A DNA stretch of 64,000 nucleotides from assembly GCF_013409045.1 (NCBI RefSeq), contig NZ_JACCBT010000001.1, forward strand, positions 7,976,669 through 8,040,668. Reading direction: 5' to 3'. This document shows, piece by piece, positions 17,079 through 25,673 of this stretch (positions are counted from its first letter, which is position 1; every line of letters begins with the position of its first letter). Made by a program: the position numbers and the translations under genes. The notes under the pieces were generated by a model. The model saw only the letters and a list, made by a program, of their open reading frames with translations. It was not told the origin of the DNA and made no database searches. The stretch comes from Actinomadura citrea (lineage in GTDB: Bacteria; Actinomycetota; Actinomycetes; Streptosporangiales; Streptosporangiaceae).

Positions 17079-18227
17079 CTAGTGGGTGCGTGCGGAAGCG
17101 TACTGGTCCACGGCACGCTGGTAGGAGGCCATGTGGGCCTCCGCGGACGCCGACCAGGAGAACCTCTCGGAGCGGGTGTGCGCGGCCTCGGCGAGCTCGG
17201 CGCGGCGGGACGGATCGTCGATCAGGGAGGCGAGGGCGGCGCCGATGCCGTCCGGGTCGAGTTCGGTGTAGGCGACCGCGTCGCCGCCGACCTCGGGGAG
17301 GGGCCCGCGGTGGGTGGTCAGGACGGGCGCGCCGCAGGACATGGCCTCCAGGACGGGCAGCCCGAAGCCCTCGCCGCGGCTCGGGAGCGCGACGACCAGG
17401 GCACCGCCGAAGAAGCCGGGCAGGTCCGACCAGGACAGGTAGCCGGGACGCAGGACGCGCAGTTCCAGCGGGACGGTGGCGAGGGCCGCGTCGACCTCGT
17501 CGTCCCAGCCGCCGCTGCCCGCCAGGACGAGCGCCGGGGCGTCCTCGCGGCCGGCGCAGGCCCGCACCCAGCCGCGGATCAGGTTGGGGACGTTCTTGCG
17601 CGGCTCCAGCGCGCCCAGGTAGGCGATGTACGGGCGGCCGTGCAGGCCGAGGCGGTCGGAGACGTGCTTGACCTCCGGCTCGGACGGGCGGTGGAAGACC
17701 TCGTGGTCGACGCCGTGGTAGGCGACGTCGATGTGGGACGGGTCGGCGCCGAGGATGCGGACCAGCTCGTCGCGCGTCGCGCGGGACGGGGCGATCAGCC
17801 GGGTCGCGCGGCGGGCGGCGGTGCGCGTCGCCGACTTGATGTAGGAGGTGCGCACCGGGTCGTGCAGCTCCGGCTCGGCGAACAGGGTGACGTCGTGGAT
17901 CGTCACCACGGTCGGCAGGCCCGCGCTCACCGGCATCGTGTAGGTGGGCAGGTGGATGACCTCGGCGCCGACGCGCAGGGCCACGTGCGGCAGGCCCGAC
18001 TGCTCCCAGGCCAGGCGGGTGGCGCGGTGCGAGAGCGTCGCGGGGCCGGCGACGACCCGCGCGCCGGGCACGAGGCCCTCATAGCGTTCGGCGTCCGCAC
18101 GCTGGCAGGCGACCGCGAGGTCGGCGCCCTGCCGGTGCAGGGCGCACAGCAGCCCGTCCACGTACCGGCCGAGCCCGCCGCGATCGGCAGGCACGGCGGT
18201 GGCGTCGAGCAGAATCCGAGGCCCCAC
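17079..18227 (-). CDS. GT4-family glycosyltransferase
   Basis: 382 residues, GT-B fold. The N-terminal domain begins GPRILLDATAVPADRGGLGRYVDGL with a Gly-rich acceptor loop. The C-terminal domain shows YLGALEPRKNVPNLIRG and the donor-binding E-x7-E motif in GEGFGLPVLEAMSCGAPV. It resembles mannosyl- or rhamnosyltransferases. The GTG at 18227 is preferred over the ATG at 18242 because GGGGAG sits eight bases before it and nothing suitable precedes the ATG. Transcribed with the pyrophosphorylase gene downstream. Confidence 0.87.
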   Translation of the reverse strand: MGPRILLDATAVPADRGGLGRYVDGLLCALHRQGADLAVACQRADAERYEGLVPGARVVAGPATLSHRATRLAWEQSGLPHVALRVGAEVIHLPTYTMPVSAGLPTVVTIHDVTLFAEPELHDPVRTSYIKSATRTAARRATRLIAPSRATRDELVRILGADPSHIDVAYHGVDHEVFHRPSEPEVKHVSDRLGLHGRPYIAYLGALEPRKNVPNLIRGWVRACAGREDAPALVLAGSGGWDDEVDAALATVPLELRVLRPGYLSWSDLPGFFGGALVVALPSRGEGFGLPVLEAMSCGAPVLTTHRGPLPEVGGDAVAYTELDPDGIGAALASLIDDPSRRAELAEAAHTRSERFSWSASAEAHMASYQRAVDQYASARTH

Positions 18228-18359
18228 GGTCCACTCCCCCATCCAGCGCGGTGGCGTAGATCACTCTTTACTCTTCGAGCGTACGCCCGGAAGGCGCCCG
18301 CTCGCCGGATCTCGTCCCACGCGATTCATCGTGAGGGCCCCTCCCCGCAGGGCCACCTC

Positions 18360-19088
18360 TTACGCGCTCCGCCCCCGCACGCCCTGTCTTTTCCGGGCCC
18401 GGACCAGAACGATGCTGCCGCGCTCGTTCGGTGCGGCGCGGTCGGCGAGCGCGACGAGCGGCGTGAGCGGCGCGGCGGCGTTGAAGCCGACCTTGCCGCC
18501 GTAGGTGGACAGGGACAGGTAGAGGCGCTCGGTGGCGGCGGTGCGGAACTGGTAGCTGTGCCCGACGAGGTCCAGGCCGCGCTCGTCCATCAGCTTGCCC
18601 AGGCTGTCGTGGGTGTAGGTGTGCTGGACGTGGTACTTGGCCTTGTGCGCGTCGCGCAGTTTCGGCCAGGCGTCGGCACGGCTCAGCACGTCGGCGGACA
18701 TGAAGATCTCACCGCCGGGCTTGAGGACCCGCGCCATCTCGTCCAGGGACCTGCCCCCGTCGTCGAAGTGCTCGATCGCGCAGACCGACAGGACCGCGTC
18801 GAACGAGCCGTCGGCGAACGGCAGCCGCAGCGCGTCGCACTCGACCAGCGCGGGGGCGTGCGCGAGCGTCCGCCCGTAGACCATCTTGCCGCGGGCCAGG
18901 TCGATCGAGACGGCGTCGGCGCCGCGCCGGCGCGCGCGGCCGGCCCAGTAGCCGTCACCGCCCGCGACGTCGAGGACCCGCTTGCCGCGCAGGTCGCGCC
19001 CCATCCAGTCGAGCAGCGTCCCCGCCTCGCGGTACCGGCATACGTGCACCTGGTGCCCCATGAAGGCGACCACATCGGAAATCTTCAT
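18360..19088 (-). CDS. Class I SAM-dependent methyltransferase
   Basis: 242 residues. The Rossmann fold shows motif I VLDVAGGDGYWAGRA, motif II around VSIDLARG, and motif IV FDAVLSVCAIEHFDDGG with the following helix and LKPGGEIFM, all typical of Methyltransf_11 proteins acting on small molecules or lipids. Substrate unknown; a glycolipid or quinone-like acceptor is possible given glycosyltransferase neighbours. It diverges from the membrane-protein gene at 19149 with a 60-base gap. Confidence 0.85.
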   Translation of the reverse strand: MKISDVVAFMGHQVHVCRYREAGTLLDWMGRDLRGKRVLDVAGGDGYWAGRARRRGADAVSIDLARGKMVYGRTLAHAPALVECDALRLPFADGSFDAVLSVCAIEHFDDGGRSLDEMARVLKPGGEIFMSADVLSRADAWPKLRDAHKAKYHVQHTYTHDSLGKLMDERGLDLVGHSYQFRTAATERLYLSLSTYGGKVGFNAAAPLTPLVALADRAAPNERGSIVLVRARKRQGVRGRSA

Positions 19089-19148
19089 CGCCCCCCAACT
19101 CTAGGCGGAGCGGGCGGCCGTAAGGTCACGTTCGCCTACGCTGGGCGC

Positions 19149-20159
19149 GTGAAGATGAAGGTCGTCGCCGTCCGGAGCCTGCGCGTGCTCCTGGTCCTGC
19201 TCGCGCTCGCGTTCTGCGGCTACAGCGTGGCGTCCCAGTGGGACGCCGCGGTGGACGCGTTCCGGCAGATGTCGTGGGCGGCGCTCGCCGGGGCGCTCGC
19301 CGCCGGCCTGGCGGGGCTCTTCGTCTGGATGCTCGGCTGGCGGGAGTTCCTCGCCGGGCTCGGGTCGCCGCTGCCGGTGCGGGCCGTCTTCCGGATCTCG
19401 GGGATCAGCCAGCTCGGCAAGTACGTCCCGGGCAAGGTGTGGGCGCTGGTCACGCAGATCGAGATGACGCGCGAGCACAAGGTGCCGCCCGAGCGCAGCT
19501 TCGGCTCGACGATGCTGGCGGTCGCGACGTCCACCTCGTGCGGGCTCGCGGTCGCGGCGGTGACGCTGCCGCTGACGTCCGCGGCGGCGCGCCGGGAGTA
19601 CTGGTGGCTGTTCCTGCTGGCGCCCGTCCTGCTGGCCATGCTGCACCCGAGAATCGTGAGCTGGGCGCTCGGCGTGATGCTCAGGCTCGTGCGCCGGCCG
19701 CCGCTGGAGCACCCGGTCGGCCTGGGCGCGACGCTCAGGGCCGTCGGGTGGACGGTCCTCGGCTGGGCCCTGTTCGGCGTGCACACCTGGCTGCTGTGCG
19801 CGGCCGTGGGCGGCGACGGCAGGGGGCTGCCGTTCCTGGCGACCGGGGCGTACGCGCTGGCATTCGTCGCCGGCTTCCTCGTCTTCATCGCGCCGGGCGG
19901 CATCGGGGCCCGGGAGGCGGCGCTGACGGTCGTGCTGACGCCGGTGCTCCCGGCGGGCGCGCCGGTCGTGGTCGCGATCGCGTCCCGGGTGCTGCTGACC
20001 GCCGCCGACCTGCTGATCGCGGGCGTGGCGTTCCTGCTGGGCAGGACGGCCCCGGGCACCGGGAATGAACCGCGGTCCAAGGAGCTTGTGACGGGTACGC
20101 CGCCCACGACGGGTACGCCGCCCACGACGGGCACGCAGCCTACGAAGGAGGGACCGTGA
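19149..20159 (+). CDS. LPG-synthase-type transmembrane protein (UPF0104/AglD-like)
   Basis: 336 residues with six to eight predicted hydrophobic helices. It contains the family blocks ISQLGKYVPGKVWAL, AYALAFVAGFLVFIAPGGIGAREAAL and VAIASRVLLTAADLL. The family includes the flippase half of lysyl-phosphatidylglycerol synthase and proteins next to glycosyltransferases thought to move lipid-linked substrates; the aminoacyl-transfer domain is absent. Start GTG at 19149, with an ATG two codons later as alternative. The C-terminus carries three tandem TGTPPT-like units. Its stop overlaps the thioredoxin start (GTGA), so the two are coupled. Confidence 0.85.
   Translation: MKMKVVAVRSLRVLLVLLALAFCGYSVASQWDAAVDAFRQMSWAALAGALAAGLAGLFVWMLGWREFLAGLGSPLPVRAVFRISGISQLGKYVPGKVWALVTQIEMTREHKVPPERSFGSTMLAVATSTSCGLAVAAVTLPLTSAAARREYWWLFLLAPVLLAMLHPRIVSWALGVMLRLVRRPPLEHPVGLGATLRAVGWTVLGWALFGVHTWLLCAAVGGDGRGLPFLATGAYALAFVAGFLVFIAPGGIGAREAALTVVLTPVLPAGAPVVVAIASRVLLTAADLLIAGVAFLLGRTAPGTGNEPRSKELVTGTPPTTGTPPTTGTQPTKEGP
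20091..20144 (+). repeat. Three tandem 18-bp units coding TGTPPT
   Basis: Units 20091-20108, 20109-20126 and 20127-20144; the first two are identical and the third has drifted (TGTQPT). It forms the last coding region of the membrane protein just upstream of the coupled thioredoxin start. Confidence 0.85.
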
Positions 20160-20479
20160 CGGCCCCGATCACCGTGACCGACGCGACGTTCGCGGACGAG
20201 GTCCTGAGCAGTGACACCCCCGTTCTGGTCGACTTCTGGGCCGACTGGTGCGGGCCGTGCCGCATGATCGCTCCCGTGCTGGAGCAGATCGCCGCCGAGC
20301 AGGACGGCAAGATCAAGATCGCGAAGATGGACTACGACGCGAACCCGCAGACGCCGGGCAAGTACGGCGTGATGGGGCTGCCCACGCTGCTGCTCCTCAA
20401 GAACGGCGAGGTCGTGGAGCAGATCGTCGGCGCCAAGCCGAAGCGCGCCCTGATGAAGGTCATCGAACCGCACCTGTGA
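20156..20479 (+). CDS. trxA: Thioredoxin
   Basis: 107 residues, full family length. The redox motif WCGPC lies at about residues 30-34 (DFWADWCGPCRMIAPVL), with the cis-Pro in MGLPTLLLL. Reduces disulfides of cytoplasmic proteins with thioredoxin reductase. It overlaps the stop of the preceding membrane-protein gene by four bases and its own last 20 bases overlap the convergent GT4 gene. A separate trxB-linked thioredoxin probably exists elsewhere; coupling to a membrane protein is unusual. Confidence 0.93.
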   Translation: MTAPITVTDATFADEVLSSDTPVLVDFWADWCGPCRMIAPVLEQIAAEQDGKIKIAKMDYDANPQTPGKYGVMGLPTLLLLKNGEVVEQIVGAKPKRALMKVIEPHL

Positions 20480-21542
20480 GCGCGTCGAGGTAGGCGGCCC
20501 ACACCGGGCCGTGGTCGACCGGGCGGACGCCGGAGCGCAGGCGCTCCGGCTCCCCCGGCGTGTAGAAGCGGCGGAGGGCGCCGGCGAGCGAGGGCACGTC
20601 GTCCGGCGCGCAGACCAGCCCGTCCACGCCGTCGCGGATCTGCGCGGCGAACCCGCCCACATCGGTGGCGATCACCGGGAGGCCGTGCTCGTAGGCCATC
20701 CACACGTTCTGCGACGACGTCGCCGACCGGTAGGGCATGACGAGCGCGTCGGCCGCGGCGAACAGCCCCGGGAGGTCGGCGGCCGGGACGTACCCGGGCC
20801 GCAGCTCCACCCTGGACGTCAGGTCCAGCGAGCCGACCAGCTCGCGGGTCTCGTCCAGGCCGCCCCAGAACTCGCCCGCGACGGTGAGCGCCACGTCGTC
20901 CGGGCCCTCGGCGAGGGCGCGCAGCAGGACGTCCAGCCCCTTGTACGGGCGGACGATCCCGAAGAACAGCAGCCGCCGGCGCACCTTCCCGTCGCCGGGC
21001 GCGGCGGCGCCGGCCGCGGGCAGGTGCGCGGCCATCTCCGCGACCCGCACGGGCCGCCGGGTGAGCCCCCGCGCCAGGTCGGCCTGCGCCTCGGTGTGGA
21101 CGAGGACGCCGTCCGCCTTGCGCAGCAGGCGCCTCATCAGCGGCTCGTCGTACGGCTTGCGCTCGTGCGGCAGCACGTTGTGGCACAGCGCCACCACCGG
21201 GGCCCGGCCCCGGAGCCCGGCGAGGATCCCCAGGTAGGCCGGCACTTGGACGGTGCTGAGCACCACGAGGACGACCAGGTCGCACGACCGCAGCGCGCGG
21301 CCGGTGCGCCACCACCCGTCCGGGCGGCGCCAGTCGAGCCGGCGCCGGGTGCCGGGGAACGGCTCCCCCTCCGGCTCGGAGATCGTCTGCTGGCCGGGGT
21401 ACAGGAACGAGGGGTACTGGGCCCGCCAGGACTCGATGACGACGTCGTGGCCGGCCGCCGCCAGCCGGTGCGCCAGCTCGGTGGTGTGCCGGGCGCCGCC
21501 GCCCTTGTAGGGGAACGCGGGCCCGACGATCGCGACGCGCAT
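20460..21542 (-). CDS. GT4-family glycosyltransferase
   Basis: 360 residues, GT-B fold. Begins RVAIVGPAFPYKGGGARHTTELAHRL, a nucleotide-sugar transferase start. LFFGIVRPYKGLDVLLRAL opens the donor domain; YRSATSSQNVWMAYEHGLPVIATDVGG replaces the usual E-x7-E with a Gln/Glu pair, a common variation. It lies four bases from the end of the GT2 gene upstream, so 22551 to 20460 is one transcript together with the multispanning protein. Donor unknown. Confidence 0.87.
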   Translation of the reverse strand: MRVAIVGPAFPYKGGGARHTTELAHRLAAAGHDVVIESWRAQYPSFLYPGQQTISEPEGEPFPGTRRRLDWRRPDGWWRTGRALRSCDLVVLVVLSTVQVPAYLGILAGLRGRAPVVALCHNVLPHERKPYDEPLMRRLLRKADGVLVHTEAQADLARGLTRRPVRVAEMAAHLPAAGAAAPGDGKVRRRLLFFGIVRPYKGLDVLLRALAEGPDDVALTVAGEFWGGLDETRELVGSLDLTSRVELRPGYVPAADLPGLFAAADALVMPYRSATSSQNVWMAYEHGLPVIATDVGGFAAQIRDGVDGLVCAPDDVPSLAGALRRFYTPGEPERLRSGVRPVDHGPVWAAYLDALTGAVR

Positions 21543-21546
21543 GCCG

Positions 21547-22551
21547 CTAGACGTCGCCGCGCGAACGGACGATCAGGTCGGCCAGCAGCGCCAGCGACGC
21601 GATGATCAACCCCGTCACGAAGATCATGATGGTGTTGTTGGCGAAGTAGCCGAAGTGCACCACCATGTCGAACACGCCCTTGAGCAGCCCGATCACGATC
21701 AGCCACAGCGCGGGCGGCATCAGCACCTTGAGCGGGTTGAAGTACATCACCATCCGCAGCACCTGCAGGATGTAGCGGTAGGCGTCCTTGGTGAAGTGGA
21801 ACTTCGACTTGCCGGCCCGCTTGGCGTAGTCGATCGGCACGTACCGGACCGGGTGCTGGTTCGACAGGAACGCGATGGTGATCGTCGTGACGCAGGAGAA
21901 CCCGGGCGGCAGCAGCCGCAGGTACGGCAGCGACACCTCGCGGCGGAACGCGCGCAGCCCCGAGTTCAGGTCGGGGATCCTGGTGTTGGTGAGCCGCTCG
22001 GCGACTTTCCGGATGAACCACTTGGCGGGCACCCGGAGCGCCTTGTGCGTGCCCTCCTCGGTGGTGCGCGCCCCGACGACCTGGTCGACCGCCGGGTCGG
22101 AGTCCAGGACCTCGATCAGCTCGGGGATCCGCTCGTTCGGGTAGGACATGTCGGCGTCCGTCCACACGACGATGTCGCCGCGGGCCTGCTGGGAGCCGAT
22201 GCGCCGGACGGTGCCCGACCCGCTGTTGTGCTGGAACGCCATGATGCGCATGTGCGGGAAGCGGGGCGCCGCCTCCTCCAGCCGGGCGAGCGTCGCGTCC
22301 GTCGAGCAGTCGTCGACGGCCAGCAGCTCGTAGGTCTTTCCGCTGCCGTCCATCGCCTCGCAGATGCGCTCGACCTCGTCGATCACGTGGTCCTGCTCGT
22401 TGTAGCAGGGCAGGACGATCGTGACGTGGACGGTGTCGGACGCGGCCGGCGGACCGGGCGCGGGCACCGGATCGGGCACGGGCGCGGGGTCGGACGCGGG
22501 CTCCACATCGGCGGGCGGCTGGGACTTCGGCTCGACAGACTGGGTGCTCAC
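21547..22551 (-). CDS. GT2-family, polyprenyl-phosphate sugar transferase-like membrane protein
   Basis: 334 residues. A Pro/Asp-rich leader of 40 residues precedes a GT2 catalytic domain: VTIVLPCYNEQDHVIDEVERI, LLAVDDCSTDAT, WTDADMSYPNERI (DxD), LNSGLRAFRREV. Two C-terminal hydrophobic helices (about 268-290 and 300-325) anchor it. This is the layout of DPM1/GtrB-like enzymes that put a sugar on undecaprenyl phosphate for use on the outer face. The multispanning protein encoded just upstream, which looks like a lipid-sugar-using GT-C, is a plausible partner. Confidence 0.87.
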   Translation of the reverse strand: MSTQSVEPKSQPPADVEPASDPAPVPDPVPAPGPPAASDTVHVTIVLPCYNEQDHVIDEVERICEAMDGSGKTYELLAVDDCSTDATLARLEEAAPRFPHMRIMAFQHNSGSGTVRRIGSQQARGDIVVWTDADMSYPNERIPELIEVLDSDPAVDQVVGARTTEEGTHKALRVPAKWFIRKVAERLTNTRIPDLNSGLRAFRREVSLPYLRLLPPGFSCVTTITIAFLSNQHPVRYVPIDYAKRAGKSKFHFTKDAYRYILQVLRMVMYFNPLKVLMPPALWLIVIGLLKGVFDMVVHFGYFANNTIMIFVTGLIIASLALLADLIVRSRGDV

Positions 22552-22591
22552 GCAGCGCGAGGATACTCGCCCCCGCGCACATCGGCGGCCA

Positions 22592-24658
22592 CTACGGCCG
22601 CGCGGGCTCGGCCGTCCACACGTCCATCGTCAGCCCCCAGGTGCCGCCGGGCGGCCCGGTGAGCGTGCGCCCGTCCTGCCGCGTCACCAGGTGCAGCACC
22701 TGCCGCGGCGTCCCGTAGGGGGCGACCTGCTCGGGCTTCGCCGCCATGATCACCGGACGCCGCCCGGCCCGGTGCACCCCGGCGACGACGCGGCGCACGT
22801 CCTCGGGCGACGCGGCGCCGGTCGTGCGCGCGGCGGGCAGCCCGCACTCACCGCGGACGACCTGGAGGAACCGGTCGGCGGTGGCCTGCTCGACCATCAC
22901 GACCGAGGCGCGCGGGCGCAGCGCGCGGCACATCCCGTCCACGGCGGCGACCTCGCCCTGCTCCGTGCGGGTCACCAGGTAGCCGCCGGACGTCAGCACG
23001 ATCGGCACCAGCATCAGAGCGACGCCGGCGACCGCGCCCCTCCGCACCACCTTCGGCCCGTACCCGAGCCGCCGGACGCGCGTGACGGTCCAGGCCGACG
23101 CGAAGACCGTGAACAGCAGCAGGCCGGGGATGGCGAGGCCGATCAGCCGCCGGGAGGCCCACGGGTGGTCGGGCGTGATCCCGGGGCGGACCAGCACCTG
23201 CGCCGTCGTCCAGACGACCATCGCGTAGGGCAGCAGCCATTCCGGGGACTGCCCGCGCAGCAGCCGGCGCACCAGCAGCGCCGCGCCGAACGTGGCGAAC
23301 AGCAGCGCGGGGACGCCGACGTACCAGACGACCCAGTACAGCGACAGCTCGGAGTACTGCCGGGTGCCGTCGACCGGGAGGTCCTGGATCTTCTGGATCA
23401 TCTCGATGAACCGGACGTTCATCGCGTCGTCGCCGGTCGCGGGCGGGCGGCGGACGGTCTGGACCAGCGGCCGCAGCGCGAAGCCCGCCATCACCAGCAC
23501 GGTGAGGACCGCGGCGGCGCCCGGCAGGCGGCCGCGCGCGACCGCCGCGCCGGCGCGGCGCAGCCGGGCCGCCACCGGGTCCCGGCGCAGCGCCGCGACC
23601 AGCAGGACCGTCGCGACGAGGACGGCCGCGGAGATGGCCAGCAGCGGCACCAGCGACGCCCGGAGGTAGGAGAGGTAGGGCCGGGACATGGTGAAGCCCT
23701 CGACCACGCCGGCTCCCACGCCGAGCAGCAGACCGCCGGCCGTCCAGTAGCCGGCCGCCCGCCTGCGCGCGATGAGCAGGCCCGCGAACGCCACCACCGG
23801 CAGGACGTCCCGCAGCCCGTCGATGCGGACGAGCACGATCAGCCCGAGCGCGGCCCCGGCCAGGAGCGCCTTGGCGCCGGCGACCCGCCCGTCACGGGGC
23901 TCCCGGCGGACGTCGTACATCAGCGACAGGCCGCCCAGCAGCAGGACGATGGCGGGCAGCTCGCTGAAGGTGTTGCGGGAGACGTAGAGCATCGGCAGCG
24001 TCAGCGCGAGCAGCAGCGCCCCGGCGGGCGCCCAGCGGGGGCCGACGAGGCGCGCGACGAGCCCGGCGAACGACAGCACGCAGCAGGCGCCGAGCACCGG
24101 CGCCATCAGCACCATCCCGTGGGCGCCGCCGACCCATCCGGCCGGCGCCAGCACCAGCGGCCATCCCGCCATGAACTGCGGGACGACGGCGCCGCCGTCC
24201 TGGTAGAAGGCGGGGCTCGCGAAGTTCAGGGCCGCGTCCGGGCCGCCGAACGCCCCCTCGTCCAGCGGGATCGGCAGCGATCCGTGCTCGGCCAGCCACG
24301 TCGCGAACTGGACGTAGGACGCGGGGTCCCGGCGGACGACGATCTGCTCGGCGCACATGACGACCTGGAGCACCAGGAACGCGGCCGTGACGGCGAACAC
24401 CGACCACACCGGCCAGCGCTGCACCGCGTCGAGGCCGCCCGGGGCGTTCAGGGTCCCCGGACGCCCGCCGGGGGCGTCCCCCGGCCGGGTCCGCAGGCCG
24501 AGCCACAGCACCAGGGCGGCGACCGGCACGAACAGCGCGACCGCCGGGGCCGGGCGGAACACGCCCGCCATCAGCAGCGGCAGCGACACCGCCAGCCATG
24601 CGACGAGGACCAGCGCCGGGGCGGCGGTGGCCCGGACGAGCAGCCGCCCAGCGTTCAT
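22592..24658 (-). CDS. Multispanning GT-C/GT39-like membrane protein
   Basis: 688 residues with about twelve hydrophobic helices, then a soluble C-terminal part of about 130 residues. The first extracytoplasmic loop contains RRDPASYVQFATWLAEHGSLP, with an acidic residue at the position used by GT-C enzymes, followed by GGPDAALNFASPAFYQDGG and PQFMAGWP. It probably takes a sugar from a polyprenyl-phosphate donor made by the adjacent GT2 and transfers it outside the cell. Exact family and acceptor are not clear. Upstream, the 125-base gap separates it from the divergent TIGR03089 gene and shows nothing distinctive. Confidence 0.75.
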   Translation of the reverse strand: MNAGRLLVRATAAPALVLVAWLAVSLPLLMAGVFRPAPAVALFVPVAALVLWLGLRTRPGDAPGGRPGTLNAPGGLDAVQRWPVWSVFAVTAAFLVLQVVMCAEQIVVRRDPASYVQFATWLAEHGSLPIPLDEGAFGGPDAALNFASPAFYQDGGAVVPQFMAGWPLVLAPAGWVGGAHGMVLMAPVLGACCVLSFAGLVARLVGPRWAPAGALLLALTLPMLYVSRNTFSELPAIVLLLGGLSLMYDVRREPRDGRVAGAKALLAGAALGLIVLVRIDGLRDVLPVVAFAGLLIARRRAAGYWTAGGLLLGVGAGVVEGFTMSRPYLSYLRASLVPLLAISAAVLVATVLLVAALRRDPVAARLRRAGAAVARGRLPGAAAVLTVLVMAGFALRPLVQTVRRPPATGDDAMNVRFIEMIQKIQDLPVDGTRQYSELSLYWVVWYVGVPALLFATFGAALLVRRLLRGQSPEWLLPYAMVVWTTAQVLVRPGITPDHPWASRRLIGLAIPGLLLFTVFASAWTVTRVRRLGYGPKVVRRGAVAGVALMLVPIVLTSGGYLVTRTEQGEVAAVDGMCRALRPRASVVMVEQATADRFLQVVRGECGLPAARTTGAASPEDVRRVVAGVHRAGRRPVIMAAKPEQVAPYGTPRQVLHLVTRQDGRTLTGPPGGTWGLTMDVWTAEPARP

Positions 24659-24783
24659 GATTCCGCCCCGTGCCCGCCGTCGGGGCGCTCGCCCGCCACT
24701 GTTCCGTGCTTCACCCGTGCGGAGCGTAGCGGCATCGGCGCGATGGCGGTGCCAGGACGATCATGCGGGCATACGCTCGGACC

Positions 24784-25635
24784 ATGAGCGCACATGCCGG
24801 GGCCGCGGGCACGCCCGCCGAGCTGCTGCGGCGGCGGGTCGCGGACGACCCGTCCCGCCCGCTGGTCACCTTCTACGACGACGCGAGCGGCGAACGCGTC
24901 GAGCTGTCCGCGCGGACGTTCGGGAACTGGGTGGCCAAGACGGCGAACTTCCTGGTGGACGGCCTCGCCGCCGAGCCGGGGACCCGCGTCGTCCTGGTCC
25001 TGCCGCCGCACTGGCAGACCGCGGTGTGGCTGATGGCCTGCTGGTCGGCGGGTCTCGTCGCCGAGCCGGTCGACCCGGAGGATTTCCGGCGCGGCGGAGC
25101 CGAACCGGCCGGGGCGTCCGATCCGTACATCCTGGCGGCGGCGCAGGAGGTGCTGGACGACGTGCTCGCGGACGACGTGCTCGCAGGAGGGGCCGAGGAG
25201 ATCGTCGGCCTGTCGCTGCACGCGCTCGGCGGCCCGCTCGCCGACTGCCCGCCCGGCGTGACCGACTACGCGGCGGAGGTGCGCGCGTACGGAGACCGAT
25301 TCGTCCCCGGCCCCGGGGTGGTGCCGGAGGCCCCCGCACTGAGTGTGACAAAGACCACATTCAGCGCGGCGGAGCTGGTGGGCGCCGCGCGCGGGGCCGT
25401 TGAGAAATGGGAGCTGGACGCACGCGACCGGCTCCTGGTTGACATGTCCTTCGCCACACTCGACGGGGTACTGACCTGCCTACTGGCACCACTAGCCTCG
25501 GGTGCTTCCGTCATAATCCAACGAAACTTTGACAAAGCCGCCCTAGATCGTCGCCTGACCCTGGAGCATGTGACGGTGGTGGCCGGTACGCCCGGACCGA
25601 ATGACGAATCCGGCTCCGTGTACCGCCTCCCCTGA
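24784..25635 (+). CDS. TIGR03089 family protein (truncated ANL-like)
   Basis: 283 residues. The first half resembles the N-terminal subdomain of AMP-forming acyl/aryl-CoA synthetases (GNWVAKTANFLVDGLAAEPGTRVVLVLPPHWQTAVWLMACWSAGLVAEPV), but the nucleotide-binding P-loop and the C-terminal lid are missing, so adenylation is unlikely. Such proteins lie beside LCP genes in many actinobacteria (mycobacterial Rv3268 next to Rv3267), as here. The last 300 bases are lower in G+C than their surroundings and contain TTGACA words that could be a promoter for the LCP gene. Function unknown. Confidence 0.75.
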   Translation: MSAHAGAAGTPAELLRRRVADDPSRPLVTFYDDASGERVELSARTFGNWVAKTANFLVDGLAAEPGTRVVLVLPPHWQTAVWLMACWSAGLVAEPVDPEDFRRGGAEPAGASDPYILAAAQEVLDDVLADDVLAGGAEEIVGLSLHALGGPLADCPPGVTDYAAEVRAYGDRFVPGPGVVPEAPALSVTKTTFSAAELVGAARGAVEKWELDARDRLLVDMSFATLDGVLTCLLAPLASGASVIIQRNFDKAALDRRLTLEHVTVVAGTPGPNDESGSVYRLP

Positions 25636-25673
25636 CCTACGCTTCCCTTGCCCTCGTCCCGTCCGTTCGAACC

